From assembly GCA_001411745.2 (NCBI GenBank), contig LIQB01000005.1, forward strand, positions 62,001 to 126,000: 64,000 bases of DNA, in the 5' to 3' direction. This document shows, in pieces, positions 8,703-17,694 of this stretch (position 1 is its first letter; the number at the start of each line of letters is the position of its first letter). This DNA is from Psychrobacter glacincola. GTDB taxonomy: Bacteria; Pseudomonadota; Gammaproteobacteria; Pseudomonadales; Moraxellaceae. The notes beneath the pieces are model-generated. The model was not told the origin of the DNA. It saw only the letters and a program-made list of their open reading frames with translations, and made no database searches. Made by a program: the position numbers and the translations under genes.

Positions 8703-9143
8703 ATGAGTAAACACAACAAAAACCACAATCAGCCTAGCCATAGCCAACCTGATGTCGTGCGTATGCGCCTCGATAAGTGGTTGTGGGCAGCACGATTTTA
8801 TCGCACTCGCAACCTTGCTAAAGAAGCCATCGAAAGCGGACGGGTACATTATGCGGGTAGCCGCGTAAAGACCAGTAAAGAGATTATGGTTGGTGATGAA
8901 CTACAGATTCGTCAAGGCTCAGCCACTGCCATGACTGAAAAGACCGTCGTCGTTGAAGCACTAACGGCGCAACGTGGTAATGCGCTCGCTGCTGAAGTTT
9001 TGTATTCAGAGACTGAAGAAAGCGAAGAGCGCCGCGCTTATCATGCTGAGCAGCGTAAACTTGCCAATCTTGCACGGCCTGATAATAAACCCAACAAAAA
9101 AGAGCGCCGTGACCTTCAACGCTTTAAGCACAAACAAGAGTAA
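8703..9143 (+). CDS. hslR: heat-shock protein 15-like S4-domain RNA-binding protein
   Basis: Hsp15 binds 50S subunits carrying a stalled nascent chain and helps recycle them. The protein (146 residues from the chosen start) has an N-terminal S4 domain, MRLDKWLWAARFYRTRNLAKEAIESGRV, followed by the basic tail RPDNKPNKKERRDLQRFKHK typical of HslR. The start at 8703 is preceded by a GATGAGG ribosome site. An alternative ATG at 8682 would add seven residues. The His/Asn/Gln-rich N-terminus before the S4 domain is slightly longer than in E. coli. Confidence 0.93.
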   Translation: MSKHNKNHNQPSHSQPDVVRMRLDKWLWAARFYRTRNLAKEAIESGRVHYAGSRVKTSKEIMVGDELQIRQGSATAMTEKTVVVEALTAQRGNALAAEVLYSETEESEERRAYHAEQRKLANLARPDNKPNKKERRDLQRFKHKQE

Positions 9144-9300
9144 GCTGGTCAAAGTACGACCTTAGATCATAAATAATATCATTGAAAATTCGTGAACAGA
9201 TGACCGTATTGTTTAGCTTCTACTCTTGCCATTCAAGGCATTAACCGTTACGCTGACAGCCGATTTACTTAATTAATTGCATGCTAATAAAAGCCGCACT

Positions 9301-9332
9301 AACATGCCGGTCTCTTATAGCATGTTTTTTTG
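9301..9332 (+). terminator. possible terminator upstream of the phosphatase gene
   Basis: AACATGC (9301-9307) and GCATGTT (9320-9326) form a 7-bp stem with a 12-base loop, followed by a run of T. It may end the hslR transcript. The loop is longer than usual. Confidence 0.5.
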
Positions 9333-9349
9333 TTATACAAGGTCATATT

Positions 9350-9847
9350 ATGCTGATGAAAACCTGTACTCCGTCTTCTGTATTATTGGTTTGTTTGGGA
9401 AATATTTGCCGATCGCCAACGGCTGAAGAAGTCTTTCGTCAGCAAGCAGCGATTGCTGGATTGTCAATCAAAGTAGATTCAGCAGGAACGAGTGACTCGC
9501 ATATTGGTCATGCGCCCGACACTCGCTCGCAACGCCATGCAAAAGCGCATGGTTATAAAATCAATAAACTGGTCGCCCGCCAAGTCAGTGCCGATGACTT
9601 TCGTAATTTTGATTTAATTCTAGCGATGGATACACAGAATTTAGCTGATTTACAAGCCATCAAAGACAGCTTGATAGAGACAGAAGACAATTTGGCCAAA
9701 TTGGCTTTATTTAGTGAGGAAGATCCTACTTATGGCGGCGACGATGTGCCAGATCCTTATAAAGGCGATGGTGACGACTTTGAAGAGGTAATTGAGCGTA
9801 TTGAGTCAAGCGCACAAGCGTGGATTGAAAGCTGGAAAGCTTGCTAA
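9350..9847 (+). CDS. low-molecular-weight protein tyrosine phosphatase
   Basis: The protein (165 residues from the chosen start) carries the phosphatase P-loop CLGNICRS (Cys15, Arg21; the C-X5-R motif) and the general-acid motif DPY in VPDPYKGDGDDF, so it should be active. Family members dephosphorylate tyrosine on proteins such as exopolysaccharide kinases, but no cognate kinase gene is nearby. The start at 9350 has an AAGGT ribosome site. The longer frame from 9281 includes the upstream hairpin and is rejected. It lies 80 bases before murB. Confidence 0.93.
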   Translation: MLMKTCTPSSVLLVCLGNICRSPTAEEVFRQQAAIAGLSIKVDSAGTSDSHIGHAPDTRSQRHAKAHGYKINKLVARQVSADDFRNFDLILAMDTQNLADLQAIKDSLIETEDNLAKLALFSEEDPTYGGDDVPDPYKGDGDDFEEVIERIESSAQAWIESWKAC

Positions 9848-9927
9848 CGATAAAGCTAATTTTCTGCCACCTTTGTGTCTTTCATCCTTTATAATAAACA
9901 CTGTGTAATTCATTATCTATCTGCCAC

Positions 9928-11088
9928 ATGGGCTATGTTATGACCTCAGTTTCACGCTTGGATTCTAGTACTCAATTTGCCATGACCACTGATTTGCCAG
10001 CGAGCTTATTGACCCGTGAATTAGTCGATTTGTCACATGGTAATACCATGGCCTTAGCCTGTGTTGCGGATACTGTCGTGACACTGACGGCTGAAGCACA
10101 GCTTGACGATTTTATGGCAAATTATACAAAAGACATAGCACAAAACAAGCCATTATTTGTGTTGTCTGGCGGTAGTAATGTGTTATTGCCAGCGCATCTG
10201 AATGCTATCGTATTGCAGCCCCAAATGCGCGGTATCAGCCTAACCGCTCAGACAGATAGCCACGTCGATATCGCAGTAATGGCAGGTGAAAACTGGCATG
10301 ACTTGGTGGTATATACGGTCAGTCAAGGTTGGTATGGGCTAGAAAATCTGGCACTAATCCCGGGGCTAACTGGTGCGGCACCCGTACAAAATATCGGTGC
10401 TTATGGTGTCCAACTAGAAGACTGCTTACAGTATGTACGAGCCTATCACTTACCCACTCAAACTTGGCATCATCTCACAGCCACGGACTGCGAGTTTGGC
10501 TATCGTGACAGCATTTTTAAACGTGCGCCTAATACTTGGTTAATCAGCTGTGTTGGATTCAGATTACATACCGATGCAACCAAAATCCTAACCAGCTATG
10601 GTGATGTGCAAACCGTTGCACAACGCTATGCCGAGCAAGACGATCGTACGCAGCCAGTGCCTGCGGATATCATGCAAGCGATTATCGATATTCGTCGACA
10701 GAAACTCCCTAATCCCAAGCAACTGCCAAATTGTGGTAGCTTTTTTCAAAATCCCATTATTCCTCAATCACACTTTACTGCTTTACAATCGACCTACCCT
10801 ACTATCGTCGGCTACGCTATGCCTGATGCCATGGTAAAGGTTGCGGCAGGCTGGTTGATTGAACAGACAGGCTTGAAAGGTGGTGGTATTGCACCGATTG
10901 TCACCCATCAGCAGCAAGCCTTGGTGCTGACCAATCATGCCCCTTATCACGCCACTCAAGATGATGTAGCAGATGCCCAACGACATATCATCAATACGGT
11001 TTATGAAAAATTTTCGATTCAGTTAGCGCGTGAGCCAGTTTGGGTAAATGCTGACGGCTCTATTGGGTATGATGAGCATGTGGTCTAA
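9928..11088 (+). CDS. murB: UDP-N-acetylenolpyruvoylglucosamine reductase
   Basis: MurB is the FAD-dependent reductase that makes UDP-MurNAc in peptidoglycan synthesis. The 386-residue frame has the FAD-binding GGSN at 81-84, NLALIPGLTGAAPVQNIGAYG, the YRDSIFK strand, and NCGSFFQNP with the catalytic serine, all typical of type I MurB. The N-terminus is about 30 residues longer than E. coli MurB. An ATG at 9940 is an alternative start, and neither has a strong ribosome site. The C-terminus overlaps the next gene by about 17-20 bases. Confidence 0.95.
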   Translation: MGYVMTSVSRLDSSTQFAMTTDLPASLLTRELVDLSHGNTMALACVADTVVTLTAEAQLDDFMANYTKDIAQNKPLFVLSGGSNVLLPAHLNAIVLQPQMRGISLTAQTDSHVDIAVMAGENWHDLVVYTVSQGWYGLENLALIPGLTGAAPVQNIGAYGVQLEDCLQYVRAYHLPTQTWHHLTATDCEFGYRDSIFKRAPNTWLISCVGFRLHTDATKILTSYGDVQTVAQRYAEQDDRTQPVPADIMQAIIDIRRQKLPNPKQLPNCGSFFQNPIIPQSHFTALQSTYPTIVGYAMPDAMVKVAAGWLIEQTGLKGGGIAPIVTHQQQALVLTNHAPYHATQDDVADAQRHIINTVYEKFSIQLAREPVWVNADGSIGYDEHVV

Positions 11089-11851
11089 GCGGCTATTATC
11101 TAAGCGACTATGGCGTTATTACCTGCGTTCAGCTGAGCGTATGATAAAGCTATTTCGCATTATTAATATTACCTTTTTACTTGGTTCAACGACTGTTATT
11201 TTAGTACTCATCAGCCTATTCACGCCGCTGTTCTCCCAAGCGATTGTTTATCTATTTACGCTTTTGCCATTGCCCAGCCTACCCTCTGCTGCCTTGAGTT
11301 CACCGCCTACCGCTTATGTGGTGTTAGGCGGCGGACTAACCAATGATCATGACAATCAAATTATTCTTAATAGCTACAGCCTCAACCGCGCCCGTACCGC
11401 TGCCAGCGCTTATCACGACTTACCCCTACCTATTGTACTAAGCGGTGCTGAAGCGCCGTGGCTCGGTCAATGGCTCATTGAGCATGGTATTGATGGGCTG
11501 ATAAGTGAAAATGCCAGTATGAATACCTGCGAAAATGCGCGTTTTACCGCCAAACGTATTCCCCTGCGTCATGTGTATCTCATTACTGACAGCTACCATA
11601 TGGCACGTGCTCGTAGACAGTTTGCCTTAAACGGTATCAATAGCACACCACTTAGCGCCCCTTTACCAGTGAGCCGTGGCTGGATGAAACCTGCGCAAAA
11701 CTTAAGTCATTCTCGACGCGCTGTTTATGAAGTTGCCGCTTATTTACGCGATGTGATACGTCCTCAAATGAATTGTCGTCATGCCAACGACGTGACTTCA
11801 CAGCAGCTGTTAACCCCTAGAGGTAACGCAGCAAAAAAACCTGACGAATAA
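11072..11851 (+). CDS. YdcF/ElyC-like DUF218 membrane protein
   Basis: The protein (about 259 residues) has an N-terminal basic stretch and one or two membrane segments (about 20-70). A DUF218 domain follows, with AYVVLGGGLTND, LSGAEAP, the ENASMNTCENA motif and YLITDSYHMARARRQF. DUF218 members (SanA, ElyC, YdcF) act in envelope or peptidoglycan/lipid-carrier processes, but the reaction is unknown. The context after murB agrees with an envelope role. Several ATGs (11048, 11069, 11072, 11078) are possible. I chose 11072, inside the murB end, implying translational coupling. Confidence 0.82.
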   Translation: MSMWSKRLLSKRLWRYYLRSAERMIKLFRIINITFLLGSTTVILVLISLFTPLFSQAIVYLFTLLPLPSLPSAALSSPPTAYVVLGGGLTNDHDNQIILNSYSLNRARTAASAYHDLPLPIVLSGAEAPWLGQWLIEHGIDGLISENASMNTCENARFTAKRIPLRHVYLITDSYHMARARRQFALNGINSTPLSAPLPVSRGWMKPAQNLSHSRRAVYEVAAYLRDVIRPQMNCRHANDVTSQQLLTPRGNAAKKPDE

Positions 11852-11976
11852 AGTTAAATACAAGCAGGTAGCCAATTCAATATCTTTTAAGAACTCACTC
11901 TAATCACTACCGGTCATCCACTATACTTGTGATGAGTGTATAATAATAAAAGAAAATGCTATTTAAGAGAGTTACC

Positions 11977-12273
11977 ATGCTCAGTATATTTTTGTTAATT
12001 CCATTAAGTCTCATGCTATTTGTGGTTGCCATTTGGGCAGTACGCTATGCGGTCAAATCAAACCAGTTTGAAGATCTGGACAATGCATCACAGCGCATCA
12101 TATTGGATGATCGCCAAGAGCGACGGCAAACCATACAGGCTCATGATTACTCAGCGCCTATTTCGCAGAATGACGATACCACAGTGACTGATATAGTCGC
12201 TGACGATAAGATGAGCCATCCTGATATAGAGTCAATTGATCATGCTGACCTTGATAAACAGCCAAAAATCTAG
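11977..12273 (+). CDS. ccoS: cbb3-type cytochrome oxidase assembly protein CcoS
   Basis: A small inner-membrane protein of 98 residues. The N-terminal MLSIFLLIPLSLMLFVVAIWAVRYAVKSNQFEDLD matches the CcoS signature: one membrane helix followed by the W-x(5)-KSxQFxDLD motif. CcoS is needed to put heme and copper into cbb3 oxidase. The C-terminal tail (about 60 residues, acidic, Asp/His-rich) is longer than usual. In many gammaproteobacteria ccoS follows ccoI, the copper P-type ATPase, and precedes a TauE/SafE-like gene. Here the TauE-like gene is present but ccoNOPQ, ccoG and ccoI are not in the window. Confidence 0.88.
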   Translation: MLSIFLLIPLSLMLFVVAIWAVRYAVKSNQFEDLDNASQRIILDDRQERRQTIQAHDYSAPISQNDDTTVTDIVADDKMSHPDIESIDHADLDKQPKI

Positions 12274-12331
12274 CATTGAGCCACCTTATCTATAGTAGAA
12301 GCTATTGAAAGTGTGAATATATGGCAACCGA

Positions 12332-12406
12332 GCGCAAATAGTACGACTTAGTAAATTGAACAAGGTGGATGCCATAACCACTTATCAAGGCTTGTACTAT
12401 CTGCGC
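12332..12406 (+). ncRNA. possible structured leader RNA between ccoS and the TauE-like gene
   Basis: GCGCAAATAGTAC (12332-12344) pairs with GTACTATCTGCGC (12394-12406), 12 of 13 positions. A smaller GTGG/CCAC pairing lies inside. No T-tract follows, so it is not a simple terminator. It could be a cis-regulatory hairpin in the 5' leader or a DNA repeat. Function unknown. Confidence 0.35.
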
Positions 12407-12481
12407 AACCTACTGTTAAGTGTTGGTTAAATGCCGATTGTATGTGTAGGTTTGCTTTTCATTTTTTAGGAGAATCGCCCC

Positions 12482-13384
12482 ATGACCACCGCTTTACTTG
12501 TTGCGGCACTACTGATGGGATTTTTTGGTTCACCGCATTGCTTAGGCATGTGTGGCGGTCTGGTGACAGCATTTGGGCTATCGATGAAAGACGTCAGCCC
12601 TACCAAGCGCCGTGCTCTTGTGGCAACTTACCATTTAGGTCGTTTGACCAGTTACGCATTTTTGGGTTTGATGGCAGGACTGATTGGCACCACTGTACTA
12701 GAGCCCTTAATGAAAGGTAACAGTACGCCACGTATCTTGCTAGGCTTGGTGTTAGTATTCGTCGGCGTGACCATGCTTGGCGCACCATTTTTAAAAAATC
12801 TTGAGCGTTTTGGTATGCGATTTTGGCAATATCTCAGCCCACTTCGTCAAAAAGTATTTCCACTCAATACCTTTCCGCGAGCATTAACGGCTGGACTGCT
12901 TTGGGGATTTTTGCCTTGCGGATTGGTTTATGGTGCATTATTGATTGCAGTGGTCGCTCACAATCCACTAAGCGGTGCCGCACTCATGTTTGTGTTTGGC
13001 TTAGGAACCGTACCGATGCTAGTCGCCACGCACGAAACCGTTGGCTGGTTACGTGACAAGATTGGACGTTTTCGCTTGAGACAGCTTAATGGCGCTGTCA
13101 TGGTATTATCTGGCTTAGCCGTTGTGTTTATCCCTATAGCAATGTCTAGCATGCATGGTGGACATGATATGTCCAATATGCAAGGCGATCATATGCAAAT
13201 GAGCGATTCAGAAATGACGGATATGCCGATGGATACAAATATGGATCACAGCAGCCATCATATGATGCCAGCTGATAACAGCACAACCCCCCAAGGTATG
13301 GATCATAGTATGCATGATATGAGTGATGGCGCGATCAACATGAACCACGATGAACATTCTGAAATGATGGAACAAGCTCAATAG
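12482..13384 (+). CDS. TauE/SafE-like (DsbD-related) membrane protein with metal-binding-like tail
   Basis: The protein (300 residues) has about six membrane segments. It begins with FFGSPHCLGMCGGLVTAFG (about 14-32), a Cys/His motif shared by the family that follows ccoS in pseudomonads (often named sulfite exporter TauE/SafE family). FLPCGLVYGAL carries a further cysteine. From about 220 the tail is extremely rich in Met, His and Asp, with HGGHDMSNM, MDHSSHHMM and HSMHDMSDG, like copper-binding tails. With ccoS next door, a role in copper or thiol supply to cbb3 oxidase is plausible (inference). AGGAG ribosome site. Confidence 0.8.
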   Translation: MTTALLVAALLMGFFGSPHCLGMCGGLVTAFGLSMKDVSPTKRRALVATYHLGRLTSYAFLGLMAGLIGTTVLEPLMKGNSTPRILLGLVLVFVGVTMLGAPFLKNLERFGMRFWQYLSPLRQKVFPLNTFPRALTAGLLWGFLPCGLVYGALLIAVVAHNPLSGAALMFVFGLGTVPMLVATHETVGWLRDKIGRFRLRQLNGAVMVLSGLAVVFIPIAMSSMHGGHDMSNMQGDHMQMSDSEMTDMPMDTNMDHSSHHMMPADNSTTPQGMDHSMHDMSDGAINMNHDEHSEMMEQAQ

Positions 13385-13446
13385 AATCATCAACAATAGA
13401 TATTGTTAAAATATAAAATCATTTAAAATCAAAATCCACCATATAA

Positions 13447-13484
13447 AAAAGCCCTTAACATCAATCATGACGTTGAGGGCTTTT
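13447..13484. terminator. bidirectional terminator between the TauE-like and rhlB-like genes
   Basis: AAAAGCCCTTAAC pairs with GTTGAGGGCTTTT (one G-T wobble) around a 12-base loop, with A and T tracts on each side. It serves convergent genes. Confidence 0.85.
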
Positions 13485-13533
13485 ATGATTCCGACAGCTG
13501 TACACTATAGTAGAACTGACGGCTTATAAATCA

Positions 13534-14688
13534 CTACTCTTGCCACTGCTCAAGGGTAAACTTAGTATCTAAATGCTTCTCTAGCGCTGGTATATTAAAA
13601 GCATCATCTTCACTCACAAAACTAATGCTGATGCCTGTTTGTCCAGCACGACCCGTACGACCAATACGATGCACGTAATCATCTGGCTGATCAGGCAAGG
13701 TATAATTAACCACGTGGCTAACATCATCGACATGGATACCGCGTCCTGCGACATCAGTTGCCACCAAGACAGAAGCATGACCATCTTTAAAACGCTGTAA
13801 ATACTTTTCGCGTTTTTGTTGAATGACATCGCCTGACAACATCACAATTTTATGTGCTTGACGCAGCTTATGATAGAGACGCTTGACTTGGTCTTTACGA
13901 TTGGCAAAGACAATCACTTTATCCACTGCCGTATCACTGATGATACGCTGCAACGCTTCTAATTTTTGATCTTCTGTCAGTAAGTAAAAGTGCTGATCGA
14001 CTAACTCACTGGTTTTATGTTCTGGCTCGATTTCAACAAACTGCGGCTCATGCAACCAGCGATAGGCTAAATTCATCACATCTTGGTTGAAGGTGGCAGA
14101 AAACAGTAAGCTTTGACGGTCTGTATTGGCTGGCATCCGACCGACCAAACGCTTGATGTCAGGGATAAAACCCATATCCAGCATGCGATCTGCTTCATCT
14201 AATACCAGTACTTCCACTCGATCTAAATAGACCATGCCTTTATTGGCAAGATCAATCAAACGACCAGGTGTCGCGACCAAAATATCAACGTATTGACGCT
14301 CAAGCTCATGCTGCTGAGTCTCATAATTGGTGCCACCCATGATACAAACACTGTGTAGCGAAGTATATTTGGTCAAAGCGATACAATCATCAAATATTTG
14401 CTGAGCAAGCTCGCGAGTGGGTGCCATAACAACGGCACGTGGCTCACCCAAATAACGCTCTTCATCATTGGTAAAAGGACGTTTAAGCAAGGCTTCCATA
14501 ATAGTCAATAGAAAGGTTGCCGTCTTACCAGTACCCGTCTGCGCCTGTCCAATAGCATCTTGATTTGCCAGCGTATGCGGTAATATTTGTGCTTGAATGG
14601 GCGTCAATGCCATAAAACCTAGATCGCTTACGGCACGTAAGGTCGGTGCTGAAAGTGGCAAATCAGTAAACGTGGTAAAATTACTCAA
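13534..14688 (-). CDS. rhlB: DEAD-box RNA helicase, RhlB-like
   Basis: An ATP-dependent RNA helicase. RhlB works with the RNA degradosome. The 384 residues contain all core motifs: the Q motif around 26-32, AQTGTGKT at 49-56, PTREL, DEAD at 164-167, SAT at 197-199, ATDVAGRGIHV and HRIGRTGRAG. It is a compact helicase with almost no C-terminal extension, which fits RhlB better than RhlE, SrmB or DeaD. The assignment among paralogues is by length and motifs only. It is followed on the minus strand by the shared terminator at 13447-13484. Confidence 0.85.
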   Translation of the reverse strand: MSNFTTFTDLPLSAPTLRAVSDLGFMALTPIQAQILPHTLANQDAIGQAQTGTGKTATFLLTIMEALLKRPFTNDEERYLGEPRAVVMAPTRELAQQIFDDCIALTKYTSLHSVCIMGGTNYETQQHELERQYVDILVATPGRLIDLANKGMVYLDRVEVLVLDEADRMLDMGFIPDIKRLVGRMPANTDRQSLLFSATFNQDVMNLAYRWLHEPQFVEIEPEHKTSELVDQHFYLLTEDQKLEALQRIISDTAVDKVIVFANRKDQVKRLYHKLRQAHKIVMLSGDVIQQKREKYLQRFKDGHASVLVATDVAGRGIHVDDVSHVVNYTLPDQPDDYVHRIGRTGRAGQTGISISFVSEDDAFNIPALEKHLDTKFTLEQWQE

Positions 14689-14837
14689 AAAAATATCCTT
14701 TTAAATTAATCACTTGTTCATTACTAATAATAAGTAGACTCATGATAAATAGGCTCATGATAACCCGTTATATTGCTGTCTAAATTAAGCAGCAACAACA
14801 ATATGAAATCTATATATAGCTGACTGAGATACGGGCA

Positions 14838-14919
14838 TAAAAAAAGCCAAGCCTAACGCCTAATCCCACCAAACATGCTAATTTTGACGCAACATGGGTA
14901 AGATAAAACGGGCTTGACT
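14838..14919 (-). terminator. possible long-loop terminator of the cold-shock gene
   Basis: On the minus strand AGTCAAGCC (14911-14919) can pair with GGCTTGGCT (14845-14853), followed by a run of seven T. The loop is 57 bases, so it is weak evidence. Confidence 0.3.
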
Positions 14920-14980
14920 CAGTAGTATATCAGTAGTGTCTACAGACATTATAGCTAAACCGCTCTAATGACTGGATAGA

Positions 14981-15196
14981 TTACTCTTCTACTTTTCTGA
15001 CTTCTTCAGCTTGAAGACCTTTATCACCTTCTACCACACTGAATTCGACCTTTTCGCCATCTTTTAGAGAACGATAGCCATCACCTTGAATCGCGCGGAA
15101 ATGGACAAAAATATCTTCTCCGCTGTCACGTTGAATGAAGCCAAAGCCTTTTGAGTCATTAAACCACTTAACGATACCTTGCTCACGAGCTGACAT
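14981..15196 (-). CDS. CspA-family cold-shock protein
   Basis: A 71-residue single cold-shock domain that binds single-stranded RNA/DNA. It shows RNP1 as KGFGFI (16-21) and RNP2 as DIFVHF (28-33). Residues [16 protein letters not shown] are typical, and the C-terminus [11 protein letters not shown] is slightly longer and more acidic than CspA. It may act as an RNA chaperone at low temperature, in keeping with a cold-adapted genus. An AGGAAG ribosome site precedes the ATG. A 477-base region without genes upstream could hold a long 5' untranslated leader. Confidence 0.95.
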   Translation of the reverse strand: MSAREQGIVKWFNDSKGFGFIQRDSGEDIFVHFRAIQGDGYRSLKDGEKVEFSVVEGDKGLQAEEVRKVEE

Positions 15197-15673
15197 AATA
15201 TTGCTTCCTAAAAAAGTCCGCTTAGCCCCAAATTCCTTTGCAACATTGCATATAAACGGGATCTAAGATGATGAAATCAAAAACTTAAGAGTACTATCCT
15301 CACTACTATCACCTACATACCGCATGTATAGCAAATAATGGTATGTAGCAACACAGTGAGTATTTACAAGCATAACGACCGTCTTACTGATTGCTCTACT
15401 TCGACAGTAGCAACAAACTTGCAATAATTATTGCATAAAAAGTATCATAGCACGGGTTTTTAGCAACATAAAGACTTTTAACATGATTTTTTGGCTTTAG
15501 CTTTATTTTTCATGTAATTTTTTTATAACCTCGCCATCAAGCTGTTATCATAAAGAAAAAGGTTTGATTAAACTGTGCAATTTTACGCTTATGCCATTTC
15601 ATGCTTACACAGTATCTAAACCTTATAACAAATAATAAATCCTCAACCTCGTTTCATCGTTATAGAGACCATT
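15197..15673. other. gene-free divergent region between the cold-shock gene and aroQ
   Basis: 477 bases, AT-rich, with no open frame of note. It must hold the divergent promoters of the cold-shock gene (-) and aroQ (+). Cold-shock genes commonly have long leaders here, but I did not find a recognisable cold box or an unambiguous promoter. Confidence 0.5.
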
Positions 15674-16210
15674 ATGACCTCTCCTTCTCAGTCTATACCA
15701 ACCGTCACACCTTCAAAGAAAAATGCCGATAAAACACTCACTCATAAGTTATTGCTGGTTAATGGGGTCAATTTGAATTTACTGGGTAAGCGCGAACCTG
15801 AGATTTATGGTCATACGACACTAGCAGATATCGAGGAACGTCTGATCGCACGTGCAGCTCAGCACGGTATCGAATTAATATGTATACAATCTAATCATGA
15901 AGGTAAACTGATAGATGACATCCAATATCATGGACTTTTAGCGGATACCGCGCTGCAAGTCGATGCCATTATCATTAACCCCGCCGCCTTTACTCATACC
16001 TCGGTTGCGTTACGTGATGCGCTCTTGGCCACACAAAAACCGTTTATCGAGGTACACTTATCCAATGTGCATGCGCGCGAGCCTTTTCGCCATCATTCTT
16101 ATCTAAGCGATGTCGCCGTCGGTGTTATTTGTGGTTTGGGGCATCTGGGTTATCAAATGGCATTGTCCTACTGGCTTGATAGCCTCTACTCTGTCACAAT
16201 CAGCGATTAA
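15674..16210 (+). CDS. aroQ: 3-dehydroquinate dehydratase, type II
   Basis: This shikimate-pathway enzyme converts 3-dehydroquinate to 3-dehydroshikimate and is dodecameric in the family. The frame has 178 residues, with a poorly conserved N-terminal extension of about 25. The active-site region [16 protein letters not shown] at 31-46 contains the catalytic tyrosine at 45. [27 protein letters not shown] and [17 protein letters not shown] follow. It is a single gene here. The usual accBC partners seen in other gammaproteobacteria are not adjacent. Confidence 0.95.
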   Translation: MTSPSQSIPTVTPSKKNADKTLTHKLLLVNGVNLNLLGKREPEIYGHTTLADIEERLIARAAQHGIELICIQSNHEGKLIDDIQYHGLLADTALQVDAIIINPAAFTHTSVALRDALLATQKPFIEVHLSNVHAREPFRHHSYLSDVAVGVICGLGHLGYQMALSYWLDSLYSVTISD

Positions 16211-16344
16211 TGCTTAATCCTGATTACCGAAAATCATGAATTGTATAACTATGCTTTATCAATAGCACACGAGTTAAACAGCAATTGTTTGACTAAAATA
16301 CTAAAATTATGACTGAGCAAACAACCCACTACATGGTGATATGA

Positions 16345-17646
16345 ATGGCAAAATCGTCTGGAAAGCGCTTTATGAAATTGGCTGGCATGACAGCAAGCAT
16401 TGCCGGCAAAGCAGCTAAAAACTCATTTAAGCACCTCTCAAGTGACGAAGAAAAACGTTTGCAAGCACGCTCAGAGCTGATGCAAGATGTGGGCATTCAG
16501 ATAGCCGAAACGTTGGGTGAAATGAAAGGCGCGGTGATGAAGGTTGGGCAAATTGCCTCGCAATATAAAGACGTGTTCCCACCAGAAGTAGCGACAGCGT
16601 TAGAAAAGCTGCAAAAAGATGCGCCGCCCATGCCCTATGCGCAGATACGTGCACAAATCGAGCGCGAGCTTAAAGCGCCTGTCGCAGAATTATTTAGCGA
16701 ATTTGATGAAACACCGTTTGCGGCGGCTTCCATCGGTCAAGTGCATAAAGCCGTTTTGCCATCTGGTCAAAAAGTGGTGGTTAAAGTTCAATATCCTGAT
16801 GTCGATGAAAACTGTGACAGTGACCTCAAACAAGTACGCATGGCACTGAAAATCGCGGGTGTGCTCAATATGAGCAAACAATTGCAAGAGCAACTATTCA
16901 ACGAGATTCGCCAAAGTTTACATGATGAATTGGACTATATTAAAGAAGCGCATAACTTACGAGTGTTTGGCGCATTTCATGCAGAAGACAAAGGTCTTAT
17001 TATTCCTAAAGTCATTAGCAGCCACTCTTCTAAACGGATTTTAACCTTAACAGAAGAGATGGGAGAAACCCTAACCGTCGCGGCGACTTGGGACAATGAC
17101 ATCAAACAACACATAGCCAAGCGTCTGTTCCACTTTACCGCAGGACAACTATTTGGCTTATACCGTATGCACTGTGACCCACATCCCGGCAACTTTGCCT
17201 TTCGCAAAGACGGCAGTGTGGTGGCTTATGATTTTGGCGGCATCCGTAGCTATAGTGATAGCGAAGTTCAATTGTTCCGCCGTTTTGCCAAGCATGCCAT
17301 TAAAGGAGATGTGACTGCCCTTGAGCAGGACCTCATCGCTCTTGATATTCGCCGTGATGACGATAAAAATATTCCCGGAGAGTTTTATGAGAAATGGCTA
17401 TCCATTGGGCTAAAGCCTCTGTCTATTCAACCTTATCAACAAGGCGCTTTTGATTTTGCTCAAAGTCAGGTTCATCACGAAGTCATTGCTCAAATGCGGA
17501 TGTCGTTGAAGTACTTTGGTCAATTCCAACCTTCTGCAACCACCATGATGCTAGATCGCACAGTGTCAGGACAATACTGGAACTTGGTCAACCTCGGTGT
17601 TGAAATTGACTTATCACCGCTCGTTAGTGAATACATTGATGTATAA
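16345..17646 (+). CDS. ABC1/UbiB-family atypical kinase (AarF-like)
   Basis: The protein (433 residues) shows the family's KxGQ motif in MKVGQIASQYKDVFPPE, the Ala-rich loop AAASIGQVHKAVL, the nucleotide-binding lysine in VVVKVQYPDV and the catalytic HCDPHPGNFAF and DFGGIR motifs. UbiB-family members support ubiquinone synthesis or mobilisation as unusual kinases/ATPases. This one lacks the C-terminal membrane helices of canonical UbiB and is closer to the soluble AarF/ABC1 group, so I do not name it ubiB. It converges with the channel gene across 48 bases. Confidence 0.88.
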   Translation: MAKSSGKRFMKLAGMTASIAGKAAKNSFKHLSSDEEKRLQARSELMQDVGIQIAETLGEMKGAVMKVGQIASQYKDVFPPEVATALEKLQKDAPPMPYAQIRAQIERELKAPVAELFSEFDETPFAAASIGQVHKAVLPSGQKVVVKVQYPDVDENCDSDLKQVRMALKIAGVLNMSKQLQEQLFNEIRQSLHDELDYIKEAHNLRVFGAFHAEDKGLIIPKVISSHSSKRILTLTEEMGETLTVAATWDNDIKQHIAKRLFHFTAGQLFGLYRMHCDPHPGNFAFRKDGSVVAYDFGGIRSYSDSEVQLFRRFAKHAIKGDVTALEQDLIALDIRRDDDKNIPGEFYEKWLSIGLKPLSIQPYQQGAFDFAQSQVHHEVIAQMRMSLKYFGQFQPSATTMMLDRTVSGQYWNLVNLGVEIDLSPLVSEYIDV

Positions 17647-17694
17647 CGATATAAAATATAGAGTGTTAAGAAAGCAGACAACGCACAAACACGG

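Noticed and set aside
9281..9349. Upstream extension of the phosphatase gene
   Set aside because: It spans the hairpin at 9301-9332; the ATG at 9350 has a good ribosome site.
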